From: Acidobacteriota bacterium
GTDB lineage: Bacteria; Acidobacteriota; G020349885
Direction: 5' to 3'
Assembly: GCA_020349885.1 (NCBI GenBank)
Contig: CP070701.1
Location: 1,604,846-1,668,845, forward strand
DNA length: 64,000 nt
A program made the position numbers and the translations under genes. Below are positions 26,318 to 36,044 of this stretch, piece by piece (position 1 is the first letter of the stretch; each line of letters opens with the position of its first letter). Below the pieces are notes generated by a model that worked only from the letters and a program-made list of their open reading frames with translations, was not told the origin of the DNA and searched no databases.

Positions 26318-29050
26318 CTACCGCGTGTCGCTTTTCTTAACGGCGCCCTTGCGCTCGAGCGCCGCCTGCGCGGCGGCGAGGCGGGCGATCGGCACTCGGT
26401 AGGGCGAGCAGGAGACGTAATCGAGGCCGACGCTGTAGCAGAATTTGATGGACGAGGGGTCGCCTCCATGCTCGCCGCAGATGCCGATCTTGAGCGAGGC
26501 CTTGGCGGCGCGGCCGCCCTCCACGCCCATCCGGACGAGCTCGCCGACGCCCTCCACGTCGAGCTGCGAAAATGGATCGACGCCCAGAATCTCCTTGGCG
26601 ATGTATTCGGGAAGAAACGAGCCGGTGTCGTCGCGGCTGAACCCGTAGGTCATCTGCGTGAGGTCGTTCGTGCCGAAAGAGAAAAAGTCGGCCTCCTGGG
26701 CGATCGCCCCGGCTTGCAGGCAGGCGCGCGGAACCTCCATCATGGTGCCGATGGGGTACGACGCCGCTTCCTTGGAGACGGCCGCCGCGACGGCCTCGAC
26801 GCGCGAGCGCAGGAAGGAAAATTCGTTCGGGTTCGCGATGAGCGGAAGCATGATTTCGGGCCGCGCGTCGACGCCCCGCTTCCTGAGGGACGCCGCCGCC
26901 TCCAGGATGGCGCGCGCCTGCATTTCGTAGATTTCGGGATAGGTGATCGCGAGGCGGCAGCCGCGATGGCCGAGCATGGGGTTGGCCTCGCGGAGCGATT
27001 CCACCTTGGCCCGCACCTCGTCGGTCGGAAGATTCATGCGGCGCCCGAGCGCTTCAAGCGCGGCCTTATCGTGGGGCAGGAACTCATGAAGCGGCGGGTC
27101 GAGGAGCCGGATCGTCACGGGCAGCCCCGCCATGGCGCGCAGGATTCCGGTAAAGTCGTCGCGCTGGAAGGGAAGGAGTTTTTCGAGCGCGCGGAGGCGT
27201 TCCTCCTCCGTGCGTGAGAGAATCATCTCGCGCACCGCCGGAATGCGCTCCTCTTCGAAGAACATGTGCTCCGTGCGGCAGAGGCCTATGCCCTCGGCGC
27301 CGAAAGCGCGCGCGCTGGCGGCGTCCTCGGGCGTGTCGGCGTTGGCGCGAACCTTCATGTCGCGCGCCTCGTCCACCCACGCCGAGAAGCGCTCGTAGAG
27401 ACGGTACAGAGGCGCCTCGTCGGGCGCGAGGCTTTTCTCGACGAGGACGCGCACGACCTCCGAGGGGCTCGTGGCGAGCTCTCCCGCCAGGACCTCGCCC
27501 GCCGAGCCGTCGAGCGAAAGGTAGTCGCCCCGCTTGAAGGTGCGGCCGCTGACGCGAACTTCCCCTTTCTTATGGTCGATGTCGACCGCCTTGCATCCCG
27601 TCACGCAGGGCTTTCCCATGCCGCGCGCCACGACCGCGGCGTGGGACGTCATCCCCCCGCGCGCAGTCAGGATCCCCTTCGCGGCGCTCATGCCGGCCAC
27701 GTCTTCAGGCGACGTCTCGACGCGCACCAGGACGACCCGCCCGTCCCCGCCTTGGGCCATCTCGACGGCCTCCTCGGCCGAAAGGGCGATACGGCCCGAG
27801 GCGGCCCCGGGGCTGGCGGCGAGTCCCTTCGCGAGAAATTTCTTCTCGGCGAGCGCCTTCTTTTTCGCCGCGGCGTCGAAGACGGAGCCGAGAATTTGCT
27901 CCAGGTGCGCCGGCTCGACGCGCAGCACCGCTTCCTCGCGGCTGATTAATCCCTCGTCGACCATCTCGACGGCCGCCCGGAGCGCCGCCGTGCCCGTGCG
28001 CTTGCCGACGCGCGTCTGAAGCATGAAAAGTTTTTTCGACTCCACGGTGAACTCGATGTCGAGCATGTCGCGGTAGTGCTTCTCCAGGCGCTCGCGGATG
28101 CCGCAGAGCTCTTCGTAGACCTCGGGCAGCTTGGCCTCGAGGCTTTCCTCTCCTCCCTCCGGTGCGCTGGCGAGAGGGTAGGGCGTGCGGATTCCCGCCA
28201 CCACGTCCTCGCCCTGCGCGTTGGGAAGGAATTCGCCGTAGAAGCGGTTCTCGCCCGTTGAGGGGTCGCGCGTGAAGGCGACGCCGGTCGCCGAATCCAT
28301 GCCGACGTTGCCGAACACCATGGCCTGCACCGTCACGGCCGTGCCCAAATCGTGGGGAATGCCGTGGAGGCGGCGGTAGGTGAGGGCGCGGTCGTTGTTC
28401 CAGGAGCGAAAAACAGCCTCGATGGCCTGCCGAAGCTGGGTGAAAACGTCCTGCGGAAAATCCGCGCGCGTCCGCTCCCGATAGAGCGCCTTGTAGCGTT
28501 CGAGAACTTTTTTCCAGTCCCCCGCTTCCAGCTGGTAATCGTGCTCGGCCAGGCGGCGGCTCTTGGCCTCGGTGAGAATCTCGTCGAACGCCTCGTGCGG
28601 GACGCCGTGCACGATCTCGCCGAACTTTTCGACGAGGCGGCGGTAGCAGTCGAGCGCGAACGCTTCATTGCCGGTCTGGCGCGCGAGGCCTTCCGTTGTC
28701 TCGTCGTTCAGTCCGAGATTGAGGATGGTGTCCATCATGCCGGGCATTGAAAACTTCGCGCCCGAGCGAACGGAGACGAGAAGCGGGTTCTTCTTGTTGC
28801 CGAATTTCCTGTCCATGAGCTTCTCGACGCGGGCGAGATTCTCCTGAATCCGCGGCTCCAGGGACTGAAGCACCGAGGGATTCTTGAGATATTCGACGCA
28901 GACGTGCGTCGAGACGGTGAAGCCCGGAGGGACGGGGATGCCCAGGTTCGTCATCTCCGCCAGGTTCGCTCCCTTGCCGCCGAGAAGATTCTTCATTTGG
29001 GAGGAGCCGTCGGCCCGCCCCGCTCCGAAAAAGTAGACGTTCTTTTCCAT
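26318..29050 (-). CDS. ppdK: Pyruvate, phosphate dikinase
   Basis: 910 residues. Interconverts pyruvate + ATP + Pi with PEP + AMP + PPi in glycolysis/gluconeogenesis. N-terminal ATP-grasp (MKNLLGGKGANLAEM at 19-33, VSVRSGAKFSMPGM at 92-105), a central swivelling domain with the phosphorylated His470 in RGGMTSHAAVVARG, preceded by the regulatory-type Thr468, and a C-terminal PEP-binding TIM barrel with GLCRTEHMFF, FGTNDLTQMTYGFSRDD and the catalytic cysteine in GICGEHGGDP. The ATG at 29050 gives the family N terminus MEKNVYFFGAG. No PDRP regulator gene is adjacent. Confidence 0.97.
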   Translation of the reverse strand: MEKNVYFFGAGRADGSSQMKNLLGGKGANLAEMTNLGIPVPPGFTVSTHVCVEYLKNPSVLQSLEPRIQENLARVEKLMDRKFGNKKNPLLVSVRSGAKFSMPGMMDTILNLGLNDETTEGLARQTGNEAFALDCYRRLVEKFGEIVHGVPHEAFDEILTEAKSRRLAEHDYQLEAGDWKKVLERYKALYRERTRADFPQDVFTQLRQAIEAVFRSWNNDRALTYRRLHGIPHDLGTAVTVQAMVFGNVGMDSATGVAFTRDPSTGENRFYGEFLPNAQGEDVVAGIRTPYPLASAPEGGEESLEAKLPEVYEELCGIRERLEKHYRDMLDIEFTVESKKLFMLQTRVGKRTGTAALRAAVEMVDEGLISREEAVLRVEPAHLEQILGSVFDAAAKKKALAEKKFLAKGLAASPGAASGRIALSAEEAVEMAQGGDGRVVLVRVETSPEDVAGMSAAKGILTARGGMTSHAAVVARGMGKPCVTGCKAVDIDHKKGEVRVSGRTFKRGDYLSLDGSAGEVLAGELATSPSEVVRVLVEKSLAPDEAPLYRLYERFSAWVDEARDMKVRANADTPEDAASARAFGAEGIGLCRTEHMFFEEERIPAVREMILSRTEEERLRALEKLLPFQRDDFTGILRAMAGLPVTIRLLDPPLHEFLPHDKAALEALGRRMNLPTDEVRAKVESLREANPMLGHRGCRLAITYPEIYEMQARAILEAAASLRKRGVDARPEIMLPLIANPNEFSFLRSRVEAVAAAVSKEAASYPIGTMMEVPRACLQAGAIAQEADFFSFGTNDLTQMTYGFSRDDTGSFLPEYIAKEILGVDPFSQLDVEGVGELVRMGVEGGRAAKASLKIGICGEHGGDPSSIKFCYSVGLDYVSCSPYRVPIARLAAAQAALERKGAVKKSDTR

Positions 29051-29104
29051 AATCTTACTGGACCGCGAAAAACCCACTCTACGTCACCGGTCCGCCAAAA
29101 CGAT

Positions 29105-29132
29105 AAGGTAACACCATTTTCGACTTTGTCAA
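29105..29132 (-). promoter_or_regulatory. Promoter of ppdK
   Basis: TTGACA (29132-29127), 16-bp spacer, TACCTT (29110-29105) on the minus strand, overlapping the stop codon of the cytidine deaminase gene. The leader is about 50 nt. Confidence 0.55.
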
Positions 29133-29563
29133 CGTTTCCGGCGGCTCTTTTCCGCTGTCGCCCGGGCGCGGCTGCGCGTGTGGGGAAGGAGGGCGCGAAT
29201 GCTCAGGCGCACGGGACGGCCCGAGGGCCGCGAGAGATCGCACGCACGGGCAAGGTAGACGGGCATCGAGGGGGAGGATGCGAACTTATAGAGCGCCTCC
29301 CGGCAGACGCCGCAGGGCGTGACGGCCTCGCGGCCGTTCGTCACGACGGCCGCCGCCTCGATGCGGAGAAAGCCCTCGGAGATGGCCTTGTACAGGGCGG
29401 TGCGCTCCGCGCAGAGGCCGAGCTCGTTCATGCCGACCTCGATGTTGCAGCCCGAGAAAATTCTTCCACCCTCGACGCGCACGGCCGCGCCCACGGGGAA
29501 TCCCGACTTGGGCGCGTAGGCGTGCGCCTGGGCCGCGCGCGCCGCTTCGAGGAGAGCTTTCAC
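29129..29563 (-). CDS. cdd: Cytidine deaminase
   Basis: 144 residues, homotetrameric-type size. Deaminates cytidine/deoxycytidine in pyrimidine salvage. Zinc site: Cys51-Ala-Glu53 (CAERTALYKAI) and Pro83-Cys84-x-x-Cys87 (PCGVCREAL); nucleoside-binding FPVGAA and the CNIE motif at 39-42 are present. The GTG start at 29561-29563 gives the normal N terminus; the open frame upstream overlaps the M48 gene and is not family-like. The C terminus is basic and about 15 residues longer than usual. Confidence 0.88.
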   Translation of the reverse strand: MKALLEAARAAQAHAYAPKSGFPVGAAVRVEGGRIFSGCNIEVGMNELGLCAERTALYKAISEGFLRIEAAAVVTNGREAVTPCGVCREALYKFASSPSMPVYLARACDLSRPSGRPVRLSIRALLPHTRSRARATAEKSRRKR

Positions 29564-29591
29564 CCGTCCCGAACCCGCCGGCGCGCGTGCG

Positions 29592-30773
29592 CTACGAGCC
29601 CTTCTTTTTGGCTTCTTTGGTTTCTTTTTTCTTGTCGAGCTTGGCAAGATATTCCCTCGCGGTTTCATCGTCGGGGCGGACGCGCAGCACCCGCTCGAAT
29701 TCCTTTCGCGCCACCTTGCTGCGCCCCTCCTCGAAATCATGCTCCGCCGCCTTGAGCGTCCACGCCACCATGCGCTGCTGATAGCCTCCTGTGTCTATGG
29801 GCAGGGCGGAGAAATCGCGGTAGTGCCACGCGATTTCCTCCTCCTGGTTGCGCTTGCGCACCTTGTTCGTGGAGTGATTGCCGTAGAAAAAGTTGATCGC
29901 CTTGGGTGTGTCGCCGTAGACGGCGTTAAAGAGGTCCCAGACCTTGGGGCCCTCGCGCGGGTCGTAGCCAGCCGCGGTCGAGTAGCGCAGGCCCACGCGG
30001 TCGGACTGGTCCTCCTGGTTGCGGCCGTGGCCGTTCACGGCCGCGTTGAGGGCCAGCCCTATGAGCAGCGACTCGGCCTGGGAAAGTCCCGGATTCACGA
30101 AAATCGTAGTGACGTTGAGAAAGATGCTCGGAAAATAGAATTTTTTATACGTGCGCTCCGAGTGGCGCTCGGTGACGTGGGCAATCTCGTGTCCCAGGAT
30201 GGTCACCAATTGCGCCTCGTTCTCGACGCGCCCCAGGAGCCCCGTGAACACGTAGATCTGGCCGCCCGGCATGGCGAAGGCGTTGACCTCGGGATGGTCG
30301 AGAACGCGAAACCTGAAATTAATCTGGGGCCCGGCCCACTCGGGCACAAGACGCATCCCGAGCCCCCCCACGTAGGCGTTCAGCTCCTCGTCTTCCACGA
30401 GCTTCATTTTCTTGTTCTTGTCCTTGGCAATCTCCTCCTCGGCCCTCCGGGAGGCCTTTTCCAGTTTGCGGCGGAAGGAGACGCCCGGGTTGGCCTTTTT
30501 GATGTGCACCGAGCTTGCTTTGACCGTTCCGTCGGGAAGAATCTCGCCGCGCACGCGGGCGAAGAGGCCGGGCTGCACCTCCTCCAGCGAGCGGACGTGC
30601 CCCCTCACGCCCGATTCACCGACGTGCACGTCGTAGGAATCAACCCGCAGCACCGCTCTCTCGACGTTTACGGCCTCCACGAACGCGCGGAGCGAAACGG
30701 AACGCTCCGCGCCGAACGCCAGCAGAGCGAGCCCGAGGGCGAGCGCTGCGGCACGAGCCAGTCGTTTGCGCAT
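29592..30773 (-). CDS. Exported M48-family zinc metalloprotease
   Basis: 393 residues from the ATG at 30773 (TGAGGA just upstream; ATGs at 30785 and 30800 are alternatives). A signal peptide spans about 1-22. A small beta-rich module (about 30-95, RGHV...DGTVKASSVHI) comes next, then the M48 protease: NAFAMPGGQIYVFTGLL at 164-180, zinc site HEIAH at 195-199, and a downstream acidic zinc ligand in the QEDQSDRVGLRY region. A TPR-like helix pair and a Lys-rich tail end the protein. Likely periplasmic and BepA/YfgC-like in quality control; this assignment is by domain layout only. Confidence 0.9.
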   Translation of the reverse strand: MRKRLARAAALALGLALLAFGAERSVSLRAFVEAVNVERAVLRVDSYDVHVGESGVRGHVRSLEEVQPGLFARVRGEILPDGTVKASSVHIKKANPGVSFRRKLEKASRRAEEEIAKDKNKKMKLVEDEELNAYVGGLGMRLVPEWAGPQINFRFRVLDHPEVNAFAMPGGQIYVFTGLLGRVENEAQLVTILGHEIAHVTERHSERTYKKFYFPSIFLNVTTIFVNPGLSQAESLLIGLALNAAVNGHGRNQEDQSDRVGLRYSTAAGYDPREGPKVWDLFNAVYGDTPKAINFFYGNHSTNKVRKRNQEEEIAWHYRDFSALPIDTGGYQQRMVAWTLKAAEHDFEEGRSKVARKEFERVLRVRPDDETAREYLAKLDKKKETKEAKKKGS

Positions 30774-30867
30774 TGTTTTCCTCATGATAGGCGAGTGCAT
30801 GCGGCGGCGCAAGAATCGGAAAAACCGGCGTGGCCGGGCTTTGCGGCATACCCCGCAAGGGCGGCCG

Positions 30868-32313
30868 CTATCGGCGCGGACGCCGCCCTGAACGACCTTT
30901 CTTAGATGCCTTCGCGCGCGTCTTCCCGGCCGCGGCACGGCCTTTGCCGTAGCGGGCGGGCTTCGCCCTGACGAGAAGCCGGAGCGGCGTTCCATCGAGC
31001 GAATAGCAAGCACGCAGCTCACGCTCCATGTAGCGCAGGTAGGCCTGGGTAAGCCCGCCCGCGCGGTTGGCGAAGAGCACCATGGTGGGCGGCGGCGCCA
31101 GTGGCTGGGTGGCGTACAGGAGACGGAACGCGGCTCGCCCGCGCGAGGGAGGCGGGTTCTTGAGGACGATGCGCTTCAGGTCGCGGTTGAGGCGGGCGGT
31201 GGGGACCCGGAACCGGCGCGCGCGCTCCGCGCGGACGATTTTTTGAAAAAGCGCCTTTATGCCCCGCCCGCGCAAAGCCGAGGTCGTCGCGACGAGCGCG
31301 TAGTCGAGAAACGGCATGTGCCGCCGGAGGTGCCGCTGCATGGCTTCCGCGTCGGCGCTTCCTTCAATGAGGTCGCACTTGCTGAGCACCAGAACGGTGG
31401 CGGCGCCCGATTCTTTGATGAGCCGCCCGATGGCCAGGTCCTGGCGGGCGAGCTCGCGCACCGAGTCCAGCACCAGGAGGGCCACGTCCGCGCGCTCGAG
31501 CGCCGCCCGCGCGCGAAGAACCGACAGCGTGGCCAGGTGCGCCTTGACGCGCGCCCGCCGCCGTATGCCCGCCGTGTCGATGAAGACGTACCGCACGCCG
31601 TCGCGCACGCACCCGGCGTCCACGGCGTCGCGGGTGGTGCCGGGAATCTCGGAAACGAGCGCGCGCCCCTCGCCCAGGAGGGCGTTGAGGAGCGACGATT
31701 TTCCCACGTTCGGACGCCCCACGATGGCGACCGCGATGCGTTCCTCCGGCTCCTCGGAGCCGGAAAAGGCCGGCTCGAACGCGGAGAGTGCCGCAAGGAG
31801 CGCCTCGAGGAATTCGTCCATAAAGCGCCCGTGCTCGGCGGAAAGAAGCTGCGCCGCGCCGAAGCCCAGGGCCTGGAAGTCGTGGACGGCCGCCTCGTCG
31901 CGCCGCCCGTCCACCTTGTTCGCGACCAAGAGCACGGGCTTGTCGAGCCGGTGCAACCGCTCGGCTAGCATCTCGTCGGCCGCGGTGGGCCCCTGCTTGG
32001 CGTCCACCATAAAGACCACGACGTCCACCATCTCCAGCACGCCCTCGGCGGCCTGCCACACGAGCGGGGTCAGTGCGTCCCCGACGGGCTCGGTGAGACC
32101 GCCCGTGTCAATCAGCTCGAACCGGCGCCCTTCACGCTCGACGGTCTGGGAAAGGTAGTCCCGCGTGACGCCGGGCGCGGGATGCACGATGGCCTTGCGG
32201 GAGCCGACCAGGCGGTTGAACAGCGTGGACTTGCCCACGTTCGGGCGCCCCGCAATGGCGACCCGCGGCAGGAGCGGGCCGCGCGCTTTGGCCTTGGATG
32301 AAGCGGCGGGCAT
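30868..32313 (-). CDS. der: GTPase Der (EngA), 50S ribosome assembly
   Basis: 481 residues with two tandem GTPase domains and a C-terminal KH-like domain, the defining Der layout. First G domain: GRPNVGKST at 22-30, DTGGL at 69-73, NKVD. Second: GRPNVGKSS, DTAGIRRR, SKCD. The C terminus (after about 365) has the KH region and a Lys/Arg-rich tail. It is needed for late 50S assembly. The gap to the upstream M1 gene is 88 nt and contains a seven-T run but no clear stem. Confidence 0.97.
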   Translation of the reverse strand: MPAASSKAKARGPLLPRVAIAGRPNVGKSTLFNRLVGSRKAIVHPAPGVTRDYLSQTVEREGRRFELIDTGGLTEPVGDALTPLVWQAAEGVLEMVDVVVFMVDAKQGPTAADEMLAERLHRLDKPVLLVANKVDGRRDEAAVHDFQALGFGAAQLLSAEHGRFMDEFLEALLAALSAFEPAFSGSEEPEERIAVAIVGRPNVGKSSLLNALLGEGRALVSEIPGTTRDAVDAGCVRDGVRYVFIDTAGIRRRARVKAHLATLSVLRARAALERADVALLVLDSVRELARQDLAIGRLIKESGAATVLVLSKCDLIEGSADAEAMQRHLRRHMPFLDYALVATTSALRGRGIKALFQKIVRAERARRFRVPTARLNRDLKRIVLKNPPPSRGRAAFRLLYATQPLAPPPTMVLFANRAGGLTQAYLRYMERELRACYSLDGTPLRLLVRAKPARYGKGRAAAGKTRAKASKKGRSGRRPRR

Positions 32314-32401
32314 AACTTATCTCGACGAGGACAGGTTCAGGAAATCAGGAAAAAGGAAAAAAATTCATGGGAGCATCGCACGGACCACCGGCCCTTGACG
32401 G

Positions 32402-34951
32402 CTAATCTTTCTCCTCTTCCCGGCGCTTCTCCTTTTCTTTTTGCAGTTCTTTTACCGCTTCCTTCGCGGCTTCGCGGACGTAGTCGATCGGGTCCTCTTC
32501 GGCGGCGACGACGAGGGCGGGAACGGCGAGCGGCTCGCCCAGCTCCTCGAGAACCGAGCAGGCGGCGCCGCGCACGCGGTGGCTCTTGTCCTCGAGGAAC
32601 GCGAGCACCGTGCGCGCCGCCTCCTCCGGGTCGTCCTCCGAGAGTTCTCCGAAGGCGCGAAGGGCCGCCGTGCGGCATAACGTCGGCTTCCCGTACGCCA
32701 TCCACTCCCTGAGCGTCGGGACGGCTTCCTCGTCATCCATCTCGACGTAGGCGTCGAAAACGGCGCGGCGGATGACTTCCAGGTGCGACGGCATCTCGAG
32801 AGCCTTGGACAGAATTTCTTCAAGCTCCTCGCGCGGGAGCGCCTCCGGGGAGGATTCTTCCTTTTCTTCCTCTTCTTTCTCGCCTTCCTCGGCTTCGCCG
32901 CCGCGGTCTTCCTTTTTGCTTTCTTTTTCAGGAGAAAGCTTTGCGAGCGCCTTAACGGCCTCGGCCTGCACGCGGTAGGAGAGGTCTTTTTCAAAGAGCG
33001 CCTTGAGACGCGCGACAGCTGGCCCGCTTCCCGGCCCTTTGTGCTCCCCGAGCGCCCGCGCGGCCGCGACGCGGACGCGCGCGTCCGGGTCCTCCGTCGC
33101 GTCGAGAAGCGCCGCGCGCGCCTCGTCCGTAGCGATGTCCGCGAGCAGCTTCGCCGCCTCCGCGCGCACGCCGTAATAGGAATCCTCCCGAAGCGCTTTC
33201 GCGAGCGCCGCGATGGCCTTGGGCGACGGGTAGGCGGCGAGCTCCTCGGCCGCCTCGATGCGCCCCAGCATGTCCGAGTCGCTCTCTATCTGGCGGAGCC
33301 ATTCTTCCTCCTCTTTCTCGAAGCTCAGCTCCTTGAGCACCCAGCCGTCCTTGTCGAAGCGCACCGCCGGCGGCTTCTTCGGGGCGGGGAGGTAAATCCT
33401 CTGCTCCGCGCCGTCGAGCACGACGCGGTGGAGGCGCGCCCCGTCCTCCGCCGCGATTTCCACGCCCACGGCCACGCGAAACGGCTCGCCCTCCTGGGTC
33501 TGCCTCACGCGGAGCTCGACCATCCCGGTGCCCTCGTCCCAGCTCCACTCGACGTCGAACTCCGGGTGGCCCGCGCGGTAAAGCCACTGCTCGAAAAACC
33601 ATTCGAGGTTCTTCCCCGCGGCGTCCTCGAACGCGAGCCGCAGGTCGTTCGTCGTGACGTTCTGCTTCTGGTGGCGCCGGGCGTAAAGCTGGACGCCCCG
33701 CCAGAAGTCGCGCTCCCCCAGGTGATAGCGGAGCATGTGGAGCACCCAGGAGCCTTTCTCGTAGGAGTGGCCGTCGAACATGTCTCCCGGAATCTCGTAC
33801 TCCCTCCAGACGACGGGGCGCGGGCGCCAGCCGTGGTCTTCGAGGTACCACTCCTTGTTGCGCAGCATGTCGAGCTTGAATTCGTCCGCGCCGCGGTCGT
33901 GCTCCTTGAAGAGGGCGTCGAAGTACGTGGCGAACCCCTCGTTGAGCCACAGGTGCGACCAGTCGCGGCACGTGAGCAGGTCGCCCCACCACTGGTGCGC
34001 GAGTTCGTGCGCGACGAGGCCCTCGCTGTCCTCCGTGAGGTGCGCGCGGTCGTCGTGTATGGTGTGCTGCGTGAGCGTCGTGGCGGAGACGTTTTCCATG
34101 CCGCCCCACATGTACTCCTCGACGGGCGTCTGCGCGTATTTCTCGTACGGGTATCGTATGCCGATTCTATCCGAGAAGAATCGCATCATCTCGGGCGTCT
34201 TGCGGAAGGAGTTCATCGCGTGCTCGACGTCCTTTTGCTGGACGTAGTACCTGAGCGGAACGCCGTCCCACTCGGCCCGGATTTCTTCGAACTCCCCCAC
34301 GATGAGGCTCACGAGGTAGCTCACGTGCGGCACGCGCTCCCTCCAGCGGAACGTTCTCCACTTGCCGTCCCCGGACTCCTCGACCCCGAGGAGCTCGCCG
34401 TTCGAGATGACGATGTAGGGCTTCCGCACCGTGGCGTTAATTTCCGACTCGGCGAGCTCGTTGGGATAGTCGTAGCAGGGGAAGTAATAGTGGGAGTCCT
34501 CGTCCTCGCCCTGCGTCCAGATCTGGTAGGGCTTCGAGGGGTAGCCCTCGTCGGGCCGGACGAAGTAAAGGCCGCGCCGGGGCTTCGCCTCGTACTCGAC
34601 GGCCAGGTCGAGGCGGTCGCCGCGGCCGTACTCCCTGCCGAGGCGGACGGTCAGCCTGCGCCCCTCGTGCTCGAACTTCAGGCGCTTGCCGCGAAGCACG
34701 ACTTTCTTGATCTCCATGTCCTCGGCGTCGAGGACGACGGTGTCCACGTCGTCCCAGAGGGGGACGAACGTGTGCGTCGCCGCGCCCCGGATTTTCCCTT
34801 CCTTCTCGTCCAGCGTCACGTCCAGGCGAATCTTTTCGAAGTCCACCGTCTTGCGCGGCGGAGCGTTCTTCGCCTCGTCCGCGAAGAGGGGCGCGCGGAG
34901 CGCGAGAAAACTTCCCAGCAAACACAGCGCCAGGACGCGGCGCTTTCTCAT
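32402..34951 (-). CDS. Exported M1 aminopeptidase with C-terminal HEAT repeats
   Basis: 849 residues. Signal peptide MRKRRVLALCLLGSFLALRAPLFA (cleavage near 24). M1 catalytic features: exopeptidase motif GGMEN at 283-287, zinc site HELAH at 315-319, and Glu338 in LNEGFATYF. From about residue 575 there are alpha-helical repeats of the HEAT/PBS-lyase type (AIAALAKALREDSYYGVRAEA..., DATEDPDARVRVAAARALG), split by an acidic Lys/Glu low-complexity stretch (about 700-730). The start has an ideal AGGAGG 8 nt upstream. It probably digests peptides outside the cytoplasm, with HEAT repeats for protein contacts (inferred). Confidence 0.93.
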   Translation of the reverse strand: MRKRRVLALCLLGSFLALRAPLFADEAKNAPPRKTVDFEKIRLDVTLDEKEGKIRGAATHTFVPLWDDVDTVVLDAEDMEIKKVVLRGKRLKFEHEGRRLTVRLGREYGRGDRLDLAVEYEAKPRRGLYFVRPDEGYPSKPYQIWTQGEDEDSHYYFPCYDYPNELAESEINATVRKPYIVISNGELLGVEESGDGKWRTFRWRERVPHVSYLVSLIVGEFEEIRAEWDGVPLRYYVQQKDVEHAMNSFRKTPEMMRFFSDRIGIRYPYEKYAQTPVEEYMWGGMENVSATTLTQHTIHDDRAHLTEDSEGLVAHELAHQWWGDLLTCRDWSHLWLNEGFATYFDALFKEHDRGADEFKLDMLRNKEWYLEDHGWRPRPVVWREYEIPGDMFDGHSYEKGSWVLHMLRYHLGERDFWRGVQLYARRHQKQNVTTNDLRLAFEDAAGKNLEWFFEQWLYRAGHPEFDVEWSWDEGTGMVELRVRQTQEGEPFRVAVGVEIAAEDGARLHRVVLDGAEQRIYLPAPKKPPAVRFDKDGWVLKELSFEKEEEEWLRQIESDSDMLGRIEAAEELAAYPSPKAIAALAKALREDSYYGVRAEAAKLLADIATDEARAALLDATEDPDARVRVAAARALGEHKGPGSGPAVARLKALFEKDLSYRVQAEAVKALAKLSPEKESKKEDRGGEAEEGEKEEEEKEESSPEALPREELEEILSKALEMPSHLEVIRRAVFDAYVEMDDEEAVPTLREWMAYGKPTLCRTAALRAFGELSEDDPEEAARTVLAFLEDKSHRVRGAACSVLEELGEPLAVPALVVAAEEDPIDYVREAAKEAVKELQKEKEKRREEEKD

Positions 34952-35084
34952 GCGGTTCACCTCCTGCATCGGTTTGACATAGAGCACCCGGAGAACGCAT
35001 TGTAACATGCCTAAGGGAGGGGATTGGTGTTCGGTCGCCCGGTTAGAGCCGAGGAACTGAGAAACGGAATGGAAAAAACTCCTT

Positions 35085-36044
35085 TCACTTCGCAGGAGCT
35101 ATTTCGAAAAGTCCGTCGTCCATCATGCGCTCAAGAAGGGCGCGGCTCCCCTCGGGGTTGACGTGGATGCCGTCGGCGAAACCGGAATCGCTTCCGTCGA
35201 GGGCGCGGCTGTAGTCGAAGAACGGCACCCCTCCCCGTGCGCAGATATCTTCCGTTTCCCGAATCCAGTCCGCAAGGCCGGTTCTCTTTTCGCGCATCTC
35301 GGGGTGCATGGGGGTCATGACCACAGCGAGCGCGATGCCTTCACGCTTGCAGAATTGGACCGTGCGCTCCATCGCTTCGAGGTTCTCCGGAAGTGTGCGG
35401 GCCTTCTGGCTACGCGAGCGCCGGATGGCTTCCAGCTTGCGCGGCGTCAGTTTTTTCGGGTTGATCCACGTCTGGTCGTCGCGCCGGAGGTAGGCCAGCG
35501 ACCGGATAAAGAACTCGGAATTGAAGGAAGAGAGGCGAAGCGTCTTGGAGAGAAGGCCCATCGAGGGGAAATGGCGGTCCGCGAGACTGGAGACGCGGGG
35601 CGAAATTTTCCGAAAGGCGTTCAATTTCGCCGCCACGGAATGACAGGACATCAGGGCGGTGGCCTCCGAGATCACCAGGCGAGGCGGCGGATGGCGCTCG
35701 AAGTAGTCCCGGAGCAGGCTCTCGGCGACCTCGGCCGAGACGCCGTTGTAGGCCAGGTTGAAGCACGGCCTGCCGGTCCGGAGCGAGACCTCGGGAGCGT
35801 AGAAGGCGTTAACGGCGCGGGAGTCTCCCACGACCAGGATTTCCGCCTCGGCGCGTCCGGCGTAGAGGCGGGAAAAGCGGTTCCGGCTCTTCAGCAGGAG
35901 AAAGTCCGCAAACTGCCCCAGCACGAAGTCTCCCGCGAAGACGACCACGGCGAGCAGCACGAGGAAGCGCAGCAGGGCCACGCCCTGTTTACGAGGGAAC
36001 GGGTTTCCTATGAATCGCCGCCTGTCTTTCATGTATGCCATCAA
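35085..36044 (-). CDS. Membrane-anchored SGNH-like protein, partner of the MBOAT acyltransferase
   Basis: 319 residues. One N-terminal membrane helix (about 21-43), then an SGNH/GDSL-hydrolase-like domain: VVGDSRAVNAF at 71-81 with the presumed nucleophile Ser75, and DGIHVNPEGS near the C terminus supplying the Asp/His pair. The start overlaps the MBOAT stop by 4 nt, so the two are translated together. AlgJ/AlgX- or DltD-like partners of MBOAT proteins transfer acyl groups to extracellular polymers; the same is inferred here. The acceptor polymer is unknown. Confidence 0.82.
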   Translation of the reverse strand: MMAYMKDRRRFIGNPFPRKQGVALLRFLVLLAVVVFAGDFVLGQFADFLLLKSRNRFSRLYAGRAEAEILVVGDSRAVNAFYAPEVSLRTGRPCFNLAYNGVSAEVAESLLRDYFERHPPPRLVISEATALMSCHSVAAKLNAFRKISPRVSSLADRHFPSMGLLSKTLRLSSFNSEFFIRSLAYLRRDDQTWINPKKLTPRKLEAIRRSRSQKARTLPENLEAMERTVQFCKREGIALAVVMTPMHPEMREKRTGLADWIRETEDICARGGVPFFDYSRALDGSDSGFADGIHVNPEGSRALLERMMDDGLFEIAPAK

